The position numbers and the translations under genes are program-made. DNA of 64,000 nt from UBA4575 sp002386945. GTDB lineage: Bacteria; Pseudomonadota; Gammaproteobacteria; UBA4575. This document shows positions 27,146 through 35,710 of this stretch, piece after piece (the first letter of the stretch is position 1; each line of letters begins with the position of its first letter). The notes beneath the pieces are model-generated. The model saw nothing but the letters and a program-made list of their open reading frames with translations. It did no database searches and had not been told where the DNA came from. The stretch spans positions 372,001-436,000 of the forward strand of contig CALSUC010000001.1 in assembly GCA_943789445.1 (NCBI GenBank), written 5' to 3'.

Positions 27146-27991
27146 ATGAATAAAATTCAGATATCAGCTGCTTTCCTATGTCTGCTGTTAATTGCCTCCT
27201 GCTCCTCTCCGATAACGAAGAAGACATCAAGAGATGCAGCGCCAAGAAAGCCATCGCAATCACGTATAGATAATGCGAAAGAAGCTGTGCCAAAGGTGGA
27301 GCCTAAAAGTAAATATGGCAATCCAGAGTCCTACGTTGTTTTTGGTAAGCGCTACTATGTGAAAGACAGTGCCAAGGGTTATGTCGAGCAGGGTATCGCC
27401 TCTTGGTATGGCACAAAGTTTCATGGCCGTCGCACATCAAGTGGTGAAGCTTATGATATGTATGCGATGACGGCGGCACATAAGACGCTGCCTCTGCCGA
27501 CCTATGCTCGAGTGACTAATCTGGATAATGGGCGTTCAGTAATCGTTAAGATTAATGACCGTGGCCCATTCCATCAAGACCGTATTATCGATCTCTCTTA
27601 CAGTGCAGCTATTCGTCTCGGTACGGTGAAGACGGGGACTGGCCGAGTTGAAGTGGTTGCACTGGATCCAAGAAATTATGTAAGGCAAGCACAGGCGCAG
27701 CCTAGTGAGACTGAGATCGCGGTGCAGGCGATAGAGCAAGATGAACAGCCAGTTGCAGCTAAATCCTATGTGCAGATCGGCGCCTTCTCTTCGGCCGTTA
27801 ATGCCGAATCCCTACGCAAGAGTTTTGCTGATGAAGGTGTCGATAATATTGCGGTTTATGAGGAGGTGGTAGCAGATAAGCTGATACATAAAGTACATAT
27901 CGGCCCATTGGACTCAGCGCAAGCAGTTGATGCGGTAGTGCAGCAATTGAGTGAGTTAGGGCAATACGAATATCGGGTAATTATTAAGTAA
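27146..27991 (+). CDS. rlpA: Septal ring/DPBB lipoprotein RlpA with SPOR domain
   Basis: RlpA is an outer-membrane lipoprotein; in Pseudomonas it is a lytic transglycosylase acting on denuded glycan. From ATG 27146 (281 residues) a lipoprotein signal ends LIASC. The double-psi beta-barrel domain shows GIASWYGTKFHGRRTSSGE and VKINDRGPF. A C-terminal SPOR domain (YVQIGAFSSAVNAESLRKS) binds denuded peptidoglycan. A GTG four codons upstream is an alternative start; neither has a good ribosome binding site, so translation may be coupled to mltB 14 bases before. Confidence 0.93.
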   Translation: MNKIQISAAFLCLLLIASCSSPITKKTSRDAAPRKPSQSRIDNAKEAVPKVEPKSKYGNPESYVVFGKRYYVKDSAKGYVEQGIASWYGTKFHGRRTSSGEAYDMYAMTAAHKTLPLPTYARVTNLDNGRSVIVKINDRGPFHQDRIIDLSYSAAIRLGTVKTGTGRVEVVALDPRNYVRQAQAQPSETEIAVQAIEQDEQPVAAKSYVQIGAFSSAVNAESLRKSFADEGVDNIAVYEEVVADKLIHKVHIGPLDSAQAVDAVVQQLSELGQYEYRVIIK

Positions 27992-28098
27992 GCTGAGTTA
28001 TCGATAGCGAAGAGCTGTCGTAGCATTCTAGTTTAGAAGTTGAAACTAATATTCAGCCCAGGGATTCCTCGGCGAAATAATCGAACAGAGATTAAGTC

Positions 28099-29241
28099 AT
28101 GATGATGAAGCATATTTTTTCTACATCTGCCTTGCTGATAGCGTTAAGCAGCATCGCCTCAGCGGTCAATATGCCGGTGCCTGAAGCGCCAGATATTAAT
28201 GCCAGTGCCTACATTCTAATGGACCATAACACCGGTAAGGTGGTGGCTGAAAAGAATGCGGATGAAACCAAAGATCCAGCAAGCATCACTAAGCTGATGA
28301 CTGCCTATGTGGTTTACGCTGCACTTGAGCGTGACGATATTAGTCTTAATGATGATGTACTTATCAGTGAGAAGGCATGGCGTGCAATTGGTTCACGTAT
28401 GTTCATCGAAGTGAATAAACGGGTTAATCTAGATCTGCTATTACAGGGACTGATTGTGCAATCAGGTAATGATGCCAGCATCGCCTTGGCCGAACATATT
28501 GCCGGAGACGAGGCGAGCTTTGCTGACTTAATGAATCATACGGCGCGGCAGTTAGGGCTGAGCAATACACACTTTGTTAATGCCACTGGTTTGACCGATC
28601 CAGAGCACTATACGACAGCACGTGATATCGCATTATTGAGTAGTGCCATCATTCGTGATTTCCCAAAAGAATATAAGCGTTATAAGCAGAAGCAATTTAC
28701 TTATAACGGTATTAAGCAATACAACCGCAACAAGCTCTTATGGCGCGATGCCACGGTGGACGGTCTAAAGACCGGGCATACAGAGGCGGCTAAATTTTGC
28801 TTGGCCTCATCTGCTTTACGTGAAAATATGCGTTTGATCTCAGTGGTCTTAGGTGCGCCAAGTAAAGAGGCTAGGGCGACTCAGTCGCAGTCTCTATTGA
28901 ACTATGGCTTCCGTTTTTATAAGACAAACACACTGTATACCGCAGGCCAGCAGCTGATCGAAAAGCGTGTTCGTTTCGGTGTTGAGAAGCAAGTGTCTTT
29001 AGGCGTTGCTGAAGATATCTTAGTGACTACTGCACGTAGTCATTATAAAAACATTAAGCCCAGCATAGAGTTGGCCAGTGAAATTGTAGCGCCTATCAGC
29101 AAAGGCCAGGTACTCGGTACCGTGCGTATTCAATTGGGTGATGAAACCTTAGCAGAGCATCCGCTGGTTGCCTTGCAGGATATTGCTGAAGGTAGCTGGT
29201 GGCAGAAATTGATGGATCGTTTCTCTAGGATGACTGAGTGA
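28099..29241 (+). CDS. dacC: D-alanyl-D-alanine carboxypeptidase (PBP5/6 family)
   Basis: The enzyme trims the terminal D-Ala of pentapeptides, limiting crosslinking. The 380-residue protein has a signal peptide (cut near IASA), the active-site motifs S62-I-T-K65, SGN (122-124) and KTG (224-226), a C-terminal PBP5-type beta domain, and a final amphipathic helix (GSWWQKLMDRFSRM) for membrane attachment. dacA is an equally valid name. Its stop overlaps the aminotransferase start by four bases. A 107-base gap separates it from rlpA. Confidence 0.95.
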   Translation: MMMKHIFSTSALLIALSSIASAVNMPVPEAPDINASAYILMDHNTGKVVAEKNADETKDPASITKLMTAYVVYAALERDDISLNDDVLISEKAWRAIGSRMFIEVNKRVNLDLLLQGLIVQSGNDASIALAEHIAGDEASFADLMNHTARQLGLSNTHFVNATGLTDPEHYTTARDIALLSSAIIRDFPKEYKRYKQKQFTYNGIKQYNRNKLLWRDATVDGLKTGHTEAAKFCLASSALRENMRLISVVLGAPSKEARATQSQSLLNYGFRFYKTNTLYTAGQQLIEKRVRFGVEKQVSLGVAEDILVTTARSHYKNIKPSIELASEIVAPISKGQVLGTVRIQLGDETLAEHPLVALQDIAEGSWWQKLMDRFSRMTE

Positions 29242-30071
29242 GTACAGCTTATCTAAACGGTGAGTATAAGCCGCTAGATGATTGCCAGATTTCAGTATTA
29301 GACCGTGGATTCATCTTTGGTGATGCGGTCTATGAGCTGATTCCATTTTATGCACAAAATGCCTTTCGCCTAACGGCCCATCTGACGCGCCTGAAGCGTA
29401 GCCTTGCTGAGATTAGAATCAATAATCCGCATACGGATGAGCAATGGCAGACCATCATTGAGCGTTTAATTACGCAGCAAGATGAGGTTAATGGCTCTGT
29501 TTATATTCAAGTCACACGCGGTGTTGCACGACGTGATCATGCCTTCCCTAAAGACGCCTCAGCCACTGTCTTTGTGATGTTGTCTGCATGGCCAGCAGCG
29601 ATTGACGGTGCCTTAGATAAAGGCCTATCAGTAGTCACAGTGGATGATATTCGTTGGAATCGCTGTGATGTTAAGAGCACTAGTTTATTAGCCAATGTGT
29701 TGATGAAGCAAAAGGCCTTAGAGTGTGATGCGCATGAGGCGATCATGATTCGTGAGGGTAAAGTTCTAGAAGGCTCGGCGACCAATACCTTTGTTGTGCA
29801 CCAAGGTACGATCTTGACTGCCCCTAAAGATCATTTGATCTTGCCCGGCATTACACGGGATGTCGTGGTCGAATTAATCCAAGCCTTGGCACTACCTTTT
29901 GTCGAGCAGGCGGCAAGCCTGCAACAGTTGCAGCAGGCAGATGAGGTCTGGATAACGAGCTCAACAAAAGAATGTTTAGCGATTACCGAAGTTGATGGTC
30001 AACAGGTTGGCAATGGCCAACCTGGACCGCTATGGCGTCAGGTATACGACGCCTTCCAATTGCAGAAATAG
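29238..30071 (+). CDS. dat: D-amino-acid aminotransferase (fold IV PLP enzyme)
   Basis: A 277-residue class IV aminotransferase beginning at GTG 29238, overlapping dacC. The N-terminus GEYKPLDDCQISVLDRGF and the PLP lysine Lys146 in RCDVKSTSLL match D-alanine aminotransferases (Lys145 in the Bacillus enzyme), as does WITSSTKECLAIT near the end. It interconverts D-alanine and D-glutamate with their keto acids. Coupling to a D-Ala carboxypeptidase suggests recycling or balancing of D-Ala released at the cell wall. 4-Amino-4-deoxychorismate lyase is the main alternative but fits less well. Confidence 0.85.
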   Translation: MSTAYLNGEYKPLDDCQISVLDRGFIFGDAVYELIPFYAQNAFRLTAHLTRLKRSLAEIRINNPHTDEQWQTIIERLITQQDEVNGSVYIQVTRGVARRDHAFPKDASATVFVMLSAWPAAIDGALDKGLSVVTVDDIRWNRCDVKSTSLLANVLMKQKALECDAHEAIMIREGKVLEGSATNTFVVHQGTILTAPKDHLILPGITRDVVVELIQALALPFVEQAASLQQLQQADEVWITSSTKECLAITEVDGQQVGNGQPGPLWRQVYDAFQLQK

Positions 30072-30081
30072 GGAGTAATAC

Positions 30082-30378
30082 GTGGCAAAAAATAATGGCA
30101 ATGGAACGATTTCGGAAGAAGATATAAAAGGCTTAACCTATCCCTGTGAATTCCCACTCAAGATGTTTGGCAAAAACGATCCAGCCTTTGTGCCGGCGGT
30201 CGATAGGGTGATCTTGAAGTATGTGCCTAAGCCCGACTGGATCAGTAGTAAGCAAAACACCAGTAGCAATGGCAACTATCTAAGCTATACCGTGGTTATT
30301 CGGGCGCGTACTCGGCTGCAGTTGGATGAAGTCTGTGCTGCGGTGACGGTTTGTCCTGCCGTCCTTATGGCGATATAA
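30082..30378 (+). CDS. YbeD/DUF493 family protein
   Basis: A 98-residue protein with the ACT-like DUF493 fold, recognisable from LTYPCEFPLKMFGKN and SYTVVIRARTRLQLDEVC. It is normally found between dacA and lipB, and here it keeps the dacA side of that order; lipB is missing and the convergent murU follows. Start GTG with GGAG 6 bases before. A regulatory role linked to lipoate synthesis has been proposed for the family but is unproven. Confidence 0.9.
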   Translation: MAKNNGNGTISEEDIKGLTYPCEFPLKMFGKNDPAFVPAVDRVILKYVPKPDWISSKQNTSSNGNYLSYTVVIRARTRLQLDEVCAAVTVCPAVLMAI

Positions 30379-30394
30379 AACCAGCTAAAGCCGA

Positions 30395-31057
30395 CTAAAG
30401 GCCGCGGTCTAAAATGGCATGCTGCGCTTCATGCAAGCGTGTTGCGGTACCGATATCAAACCAAGCACCTGAATGTAAGGTAGCGCTTATGCGTTGTTTT
30501 GCAATCGCTTCACGTAGACACAGACTCATAGCAAAGACGCGTTCGCGTTGCCTGAAGATGTCTGGCCGATAATAACCAATGCCAGCATAGGTGTAGCGTT
30601 GATCACCGCTTAGCGCCAGTTCAGTAGCAGTAAAATCACCGTTTAAATGATGCGCTGGATTCTCTACCACAAACAAATGGGCATCTTGTTTTTTCAGAAC
30701 AAAGTGTGGATCGAACGGAATATCACTAAAGACATCGGCGCTGATAACTAAGAAAGGGTCTTCACCGAGTAAGGGCAGGGCATTGGCTATGCCGCCACCG
30801 GTTTCCAATACCTCATCACCCTCATCGGAATACTGAATAGCCAAGCCATAACGGCTGCCATTACCTAATTCGTCACGCAGTTGCTGTCCCTTGTAGGCTA
30901 AATTAATGATGACGGTCTTAAAGCTAGCATTCGCTAAGCGTTCAAGATGGTATTCAATCAGGCGTTTACCACCGAGTCGAACCAAAGGCTTTGCGATGTG
31001 ATCGGTCAGTGGACGTAAGCGGCTGCCGCGACCAGCAGCTAGTATCATCGCCTTCAT
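30395..31057 (-). CDS. murU: N-acetylmuramate alpha-1-phosphate uridylyltransferase
   Basis: MurU makes UDP-MurNAc from MurNAc-1-phosphate in the cell-wall recycling route that bypasses de novo, fosfomycin-sensitive synthesis. The 220-residue nucleotidyltransferase begins MKAMILAAGRGSRLRPLTD, the NTP-binding signature, followed by KPLV, and has the metal Asp in VISADVFSD. It overlaps amgK by four bases, the pair known from Pseudomonas. Its 3' end converges on the YbeD gene. Confidence 0.92.
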   Translation of the reverse strand: MKAMILAAGRGSRLRPLTDHIAKPLVRLGGKRLIEYHLERLANASFKTVIINLAYKGQQLRDELGNGSRYGLAIQYSDEGDEVLETGGGIANALPLLGEDPFLVISADVFSDIPFDPHFVLKKQDAHLFVVENPAHHLNGDFTATELALSGDQRYTYAGIGYYRPDIFRQRERVFAMSLCLREAIAKQRISATLHSGAWFDIGTATRLHEAQHAILDRGL

Positions 31058-32061
31058 AGTGCAGCATCCATTTTATTTTTTGCTCGGCGCACGATCTGCA
31101 GCAGTGGCTGTAATTCCTTATATCTCTGCGCAATCTGTTCGATATAAGCGAGGGTGCGTGGGATATCATTTAGATAGCCGGGTTTATGATCGCGGTAATT
31201 CAGACGACAAAAGATACCACTGGCCTTGAGGTGACGTTGTATCCCCATCCAATCAAACCAGCGTTGAAAGTGCTGACGGTCGACCCCAAGTTGCTCAGCG
31301 ATTGGCTGATAAAAAGCATCCAGCCAGACATCCAGCCGTGACTGCGGCCAACAGATATAGCAATCGCGTAAGAGTGAAACCAAGTCATAGCTAATGGCGC
31401 CGCAGACGGCATCTTGATAATCGATTAGACCAATCTGATCCTTATCCTCGTGGGTATCCAGCAACATGAGATTGCGTGAATGGAAGTCTCGGTGCACAAA
31501 AACCTGAGGTTGTTCTAGGGCGCTGTCTGCAAGGAGTGTGAAGATAGACTTCAGTTGTGCCTGCTCATAGCTATCTAGCATGATGTTTAGATGGCGTTGC
31601 AAGAACCAGTCAGGGAATAGCTGCATCTCAGTCAACAGGCGTTCACGGTCATAGCGTGGCAGGCTATCAGAAGGCACTTGGTGTAAATCGTGCAGGCTAT
31701 TAATTGCCGCTAAGTAATGACGGTCTACATTATCCGCATCTAATTCATTCAGCAGTAGGCGGTTGCCAAAATCACTGAGCAGCATAAAACCCTGTGCCTC
31801 ATCGATGGCGATGATTTCTGGTACGCGCTGCTTATGTTGGCTTAATAATTGAGTGCAATGCACAAAGGCATCGTTGTTTTCATGACTGGGTGGTGAGTCA
31901 ACCGCAATAATCGTCTTGTCGGCGAGTATGACGCGGTAATAGCGACGAAAACTGGCATCTGCAGAAACAGTATCTAGGCTGAACTCGGTCTTAAGTTGGC
32001 TGACTAGCCAGGCATATAGTTGCTCTAAACGAGGATCGCCATGGATGTCGGTGGCAGCCAA
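31054..32061 (-). CDS. amgK: N-acetylmuramate/N-acetylglucosamine anomeric kinase
   Basis: AmgK phosphorylates MurNAc or GlcNAc at the anomeric position for recycling. The 335-residue protein has the aminoglycoside-phosphotransferase fold: SADASFRRYYRV near the front, the Brenner motif VHRDFHSRNLML and the metal-binding LIDYQDAVCGAISYDL. Coupled to murU by a 4-base overlap and lying 2 bases after argA, so the three are probably one transcript. In Pseudomonas the amgK-murU pair sits beside lptD; here it has moved about 15 kb away. Confidence 0.92.
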   Translation of the reverse strand: MAATDIHGDPRLEQLYAWLVSQLKTEFSLDTVSADASFRRYYRVILADKTIIAVDSPPSHENNDAFVHCTQLLSQHKQRVPEIIAIDEAQGFMLLSDFGNRLLLNELDADNVDRHYLAAINSLHDLHQVPSDSLPRYDRERLLTEMQLFPDWFLQRHLNIMLDSYEQAQLKSIFTLLADSALEQPQVFVHRDFHSRNLMLLDTHEDKDQIGLIDYQDAVCGAISYDLVSLLRDCYICWPQSRLDVWLDAFYQPIAEQLGVDRQHFQRWFDWMGIQRHLKASGIFCRLNYRDHKPGYLNDIPRTLAYIEQIAQRYKELQPLLQIVRRAKNKMDAAL

Positions 32062-32063
32062 GA

Positions 32064-33335
32064 CTAAGCAATACTCTTGATTAAGATGCGTGAATTACGC
32101 TGATAGTTATACGTCTTCTGCTTTGCTACGGGCAGCTTTTTAATCGCCTGTGTTTGATAGCCCTGCTCATGGAACCAATGCAAGGCCTTGGTGGTTAAGA
32201 CTAAGATATGCTGCATGCCTTGTGCCTGCGCCTTTTGTTCTACGTGCTTAATGAGGCGACTGCCATGCCCCTCTTTTTGAAAGTCAGGGTGGACTGCAAA
32301 GCAGGAGACTTCGGCATAGACGGAGTCATTAATCTGCTGCAAGGCGGCGCAGGCAACCATAAAACCATCACGTTCAATCACGTCATAGCTATGAATATCA
32401 CGCTCAATCTGTTCTTTACTACGGCCAACCAAACTACCGGATTCTTGTAAGGGCTTAATCAAAGACATAATGCCGCCAACATCTTCAATCGTTGCTGGGC
32501 GGATATCATCATAGTCGTCAGCACTGATCAGCGTGCCACAACCAGCATGACTGAATAGCTCATGTAATAGTGCACCGCGTACCGTGGTGCTTAGCAGGTG
32601 TACACGAGGCACTTGGCTAAGGCAGGTATCGATCGCTAGATTAATATAACGGCGTACTGTGGTGCTGATGGACTTGCGGCGCTGTAATAAATTCTGTGCT
32701 TGATTCAGATTCAGATGTTTTAGGCGTTGGCCTCGGCTCGCTTGTAGCGTCTTCTCATCCATCATGAAGATGAGTTTATCGGCAGGCATGCTGGTGGCCA
32801 CTGCCGCAGCAACATTCAGTGCATCGATATAGAAGTACTCACCACTGGGTGAATACGCAGTCGGTGAGAGTAAGACAATATTATTGGCTGATAACTGTGC
32901 CTGAATCGCATCGCTGTCGACGCGGCGCACCTCGCCATAATGTTGGCTGTCGACACCATCAATAATGCCGGCCGGTTTGGCATGGATGAAGTTCCCTGAA
33001 ACCACATGCAACTTCATACCCGCCATTGGCGTATTGATTAAGCCAGCGGAGAATAAAGATTCTAATTGGGTGCGTTGCGCTGCGATCTCGCTTTGCAGTG
33101 ACTGCATGCGCGTCGTATCAACACAATTAGGGCCTTCGTCTAGCTCGATGCCAGCGGCATAGACCAATACAAGCTTGATGCCGAGGGTGTGTAATAAGGC
33201 TAAATCCTGAACCAATTCAGATAGTTTTCCAGACTCGGCGGTTGCACGCGAGATGGTGACGACAAAGACCCTACCCTGATGGGCATAGATATAGGGCGCC
33301 GCACTGCGGAAAGTGTCGATATTAAATGGATCCAT
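32064..33335 (-). CDS. argA: N-acetylglutamate synthase
   Basis: ArgA acetylates glutamate from acetyl-CoA to start arginine synthesis. The 423-residue protein has the N-terminal amino-acid-kinase-like domain that binds arginine for feedback control (FRSAAPYIYAHQGRVFVV, LALLHTLGIKLVLVYAAG) and a C-terminal GNAT domain (CFAVHPDFQKEGHGSRL with the acetyl-CoA loop). The length is close to the 443 residues of E. coli. It leads the argA-amgK-murU transcript. Confidence 0.95.
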   Translation of the reverse strand: MDPFNIDTFRSAAPYIYAHQGRVFVVTISRATAESGKLSELVQDLALLHTLGIKLVLVYAAGIELDEGPNCVDTTRMQSLQSEIAAQRTQLESLFSAGLINTPMAGMKLHVVSGNFIHAKPAGIIDGVDSQHYGEVRRVDSDAIQAQLSANNIVLLSPTAYSPSGEYFYIDALNVAAAVATSMPADKLIFMMDEKTLQASRGQRLKHLNLNQAQNLLQRRKSISTTVRRYINLAIDTCLSQVPRVHLLSTTVRGALLHELFSHAGCGTLISADDYDDIRPATIEDVGGIMSLIKPLQESGSLVGRSKEQIERDIHSYDVIERDGFMVACAALQQINDSVYAEVSCFAVHPDFQKEGHGSRLIKHVEQKAQAQGMQHILVLTTKALHWFHEQGYQTQAIKKLPVAKQKTYNYQRNSRILIKSIA

Positions 33336-33492
33336 GACCGTCTATATGAGTGTGGGTAAGGGGGAAAGCGCCTAGCGCCTTCACTATTGCCTTTAATTTT
33401 TAGTTTATATCCGAATTCTGTGGATAGTATCAGATCTGGCCTATGGTAAGATAGATCGATAGTTTGCGCGCGCCGGTCTAGTAATATGTAGA

Positions 33493-33520
33493 TTGGATGC
33501 AGCAGCGATACGAATAATAT
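33493..33520 (+). promoter_or_regulatory. possible sigma70 promoter for the secreted protein gene
   Basis: TTGGAT (33493-33498), a 16-base spacer and TAATAT (33515-33520) lie 21 bases before the start codon. The start codon is preceded by GGAG-like sequence. The match is moderate. The rest of the 205-base gap 33336-33540 shows only short AT-rich stretches. Confidence 0.3.
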
Positions 33521-33540
33521 TATGGAGCTAGGTCCCGGCT

Positions 33541-34245
33541 ATGAATTTTAATCACACTGCAATCTCAAACAGCTTGAAAGCGACCCTTTCGGCCTCAGTT
33601 TTAGGCTTGGTCATTATCTCTGGCAGCGCCTTTGCCGATGGCCAAAAGCGCGATATACCAGGCATTACTCATGCCGTTGTGTATGAAGTCCCAGAAAATA
33701 TTGGTGACCTTTCACAGCAAGAAGTACAGCAACTGCTAGAGCGCGGTAAAGCCAGTCTTAATGGCTTGCGTTCAGATACAGAGGCGCCTGCCAAAGCGGA
33801 ACAAAGGATGTTTGCTGAACTAATGCGACATGACCTCGTCCGGCTTAAGATCGGTGATGTTATTAAGGAGATGGTTCATAACTACGGCGTCGAAGGTGAG
33901 TTTGCCGAAAAGCTGATGGGCTATCGTTCAACCTTTATGGTTGATCTACTAGCAGAGCGCGACAATGTGCATAACCTGCAAGATTACCCTGCGTATGATT
34001 TTCGCTTTACAGCGGTCTACATGTCGTTGCTGTTCGCCTTCCAAGAACACCCTGAGTTTTACAAAATGCTCAGAGCGGATATGGACTCAGAGACCTCGCC
34101 TATCGGTGAGTACCGCAAGGTACTCGACCACTCATTTGCCAAAGTAGAACAAGCGCGCAAAGAGATGGACGCGGTACATAATGTTGAAGACCTAGAAAAG
34201 GTTATCGAAGCCTTAAATGAAGAGTTAGTTAGCCGCAAAGGCTAA
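33541..34245 (+). CDS. unknown exported alpha-helical protein
   Basis: A 234-residue protein with a signal peptide (positive N-region, hydrophobic core, cut near SAFA at about residue 32). The mature part is rich in charged helices, with no Cys, no metal motif and no repeats that I can recognise. A segment (QDYPAYDFRFTAVYMSLLFAF) may be a buried helix. It is a single gene with its own candidate promoter and a strong intrinsic terminator 10 bases after the stop, which argues that it is a real and regulated gene. The function is unknown. Confidence 0.75.
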   Translation: MNFNHTAISNSLKATLSASVLGLVIISGSAFADGQKRDIPGITHAVVYEVPENIGDLSQQEVQQLLERGKASLNGLRSDTEAPAKAEQRMFAELMRHDLVRLKIGDVIKEMVHNYGVEGEFAEKLMGYRSTFMVDLLAERDNVHNLQDYPAYDFRFTAVYMSLLFAFQEHPEFYKMLRADMDSETSPIGEYRKVLDHSFAKVEQARKEMDAVHNVEDLEKVIEALNEELVSRKG

Positions 34246-34254
34246 AGTCATCAT

Positions 34255-34290
34255 GATCGCCTAGCAGCCCTTGCTAGGCGATCGTTTTTT
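34255..34290 (+). terminator. strong intrinsic terminator
   Basis: A perfect 12-bp stem (GATCGCCTAGCA paired with TGCTAGGCGATC), a 5-base loop and a run of six T lie 10 bases after the stop of the secreted protein gene. Confidence 0.9.
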
Positions 34291-34351
34291 ATCTCATCTA
34301 TTTCCTGGTCTGGTTCTTTTGGCCATTCCACTGTATCTCTTATAAGCGGCT

Positions 34352-34378
34352 CACTGTGACACTCTGACACAGTGTTTT
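34352..34378 (+). terminator. weak hairpin with T run upstream of regB
   Basis: CACTGTG (34352-34358) and CACAGTG (34368-34374) form a 7-bp stem followed by TTTT, about 58 bases before the sensor kinase start. It could be a second weak terminator or a palindromic regulator site in the regBA promoter region. Confidence 0.35.
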
Positions 34379-34435
34379 AGATGCCCGCTTGCAGTAAACT
34401 GAAAGCCTAAGTAATCGACAACTAAGCAGAAGAAG

Positions 34436-35710
34436 ATGTTCTCTATTTGGTTCAGTACAAAGATACGCAATCCCCTGCAAATATTGGTGGCCTTTCGTTC
34501 GGTTGCCATTCTCGGGCAGATTGTCGCCGTTAGCTTGGCTCAGCTGGTGTTTAATTTTCCGCTGAACATAGTCGGCATCGTTACTGTGTTGCTGAGCATG
34601 AGTGTGATCAACCTCTATACCTGGCAAGTGGCGAAGACAGTAGCAGAGGCCTCTTCTTTAGTTGTCTTTGCCCAGCTGCTGATCGACCTAGCCGCATTAA
34701 CTGCTATCTTCTATTTCTCGGGCGGCGCAACCAATCCATTTGTTTCGATGTACCTACTGCCACTAGCGATGGGCGCGGTGTTGCTAGCGCAACAATGGGT
34801 CTGGTTTTTAACTCTGATCGGTGTCGTTGTTTATTCTCTACTGATGTGGATGTTCCCCTCTGAGCACATGCAGCATATGGGGCAGTCCTTTAACCAGCAT
34901 GTCATGGGTATGTGGCTAAGCTTTCTTATCAGCGCCATTGTGATCGCCTATTTTGTCTTGCAAATGCGCAACGCCCTACGCGAGAAAGAAGAGCAACTAG
35001 CGATTGCTAGAGAGCAGACCATACGTGATGAAAAACTAATCTCACTTGGTGCGCTAGCGGCTAGTACTGCGCATGAGTTAGGTACGCCATTAGCTACCAT
35101 GCAGCTGTTACTGGATGACCTTGATGAAAATGACATCAGCAGCCAACAGATAGCGCTATTACTGAATCAAGTCGCACGCTGTAAAAAGGCCTTGTCTGAG
35201 ATGTCGAACTTGGCTGCTAATGAAGAAATCAAAAAGGGCGCCCTAATTGAAGTGCATGAATACCTAGAGGGTTTGCTGCATGACTGGCAAAGCCAGCGAT
35301 CCAATATAAAAGTCAGCAGTAAATTGACTGGTCCAGTGACCACCGCAGTGATTGCCGAGAACGCCTTGAGTAAGGCCTTGGTTAATCTCTTGGATAACGC
35401 CGCTGATGCCTCACCAGATGCGGTGCGTGTTACGGCACAATGGGATAAGCATGAGCTACAGCTGACGATTATTGATGAGGGGGGCAAGCTGAGTGATGAA
35501 GCCCTGAGCAAGATTGGTAATAAGCCGTTTAGTAATAAGCTTGATGGTATCGGCATTGGTGCCTTTCTGGCACATGAGATTGTGCGTCGGCTAGATGGTG
35601 AGATCGTGTTAGCCAAAGGTAAACAGGGTGGTCTAGAGACAACCATTAGACTGCCCCTGCTAAAAACGCAGGCACCAAATCAGACGGTGACGGTGGAGTC
35701 AGCTGAGTAA
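34436..35710 (+). CDS. regB: RegB/PrrB/ActS-type redox sensor histidine kinase
   Basis: A 424-residue inner-membrane kinase with five or six membrane segments in the first 185 residues. The quinone-linked motif GGATNPF is present in the membrane part. The H-box STAHELGTPLATM contains the phosphorylated His and the ELGTPL signature of the RegB family. Cys in VARCKKALSEM, 36 residues after that His, sits where the redox-box Cys of RegB is expected. The ATPase domain has LLDNAADASPDAV (N-box) and IGAFLAHEI. Known RegB proteins repress their own kinase activity under oxidising conditions. The stop overlaps regA by one base. Confidence 0.88.
   Translation: MFSIWFSTKIRNPLQILVAFRSVAILGQIVAVSLAQLVFNFPLNIVGIVTVLLSMSVINLYTWQVAKTVAEASSLVVFAQLLIDLAALTAIFYFSGGATNPFVSMYLLPLAMGAVLLAQQWVWFLTLIGVVVYSLLMWMFPSEHMQHMGQSFNQHVMGMWLSFLISAIVIAYFVLQMRNALREKEEQLAIAREQTIRDEKLISLGALAASTAHELGTPLATMQLLLDDLDENDISSQQIALLLNQVARCKKALSEMSNLAANEEIKKGALIEVHEYLEGLLHDWQSQRSNIKVSSKLTGPVTTAVIAENALSKALVNLLDNAADASPDAVRVTAQWDKHELQLTIIDEGGKLSDEALSKIGNKPFSNKLDGIGIGAFLAHEIVRRLDGEIVLAKGKQGGLETTIRLPLLKTQAPNQTVTVESAE

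Noticed and set aside
35167..35646. 159-codon open frame opposite regB
   Set aside because: It mirrors the kinase domain of regB and shows the Ser/Leu-rich composition typical of antisense frames.
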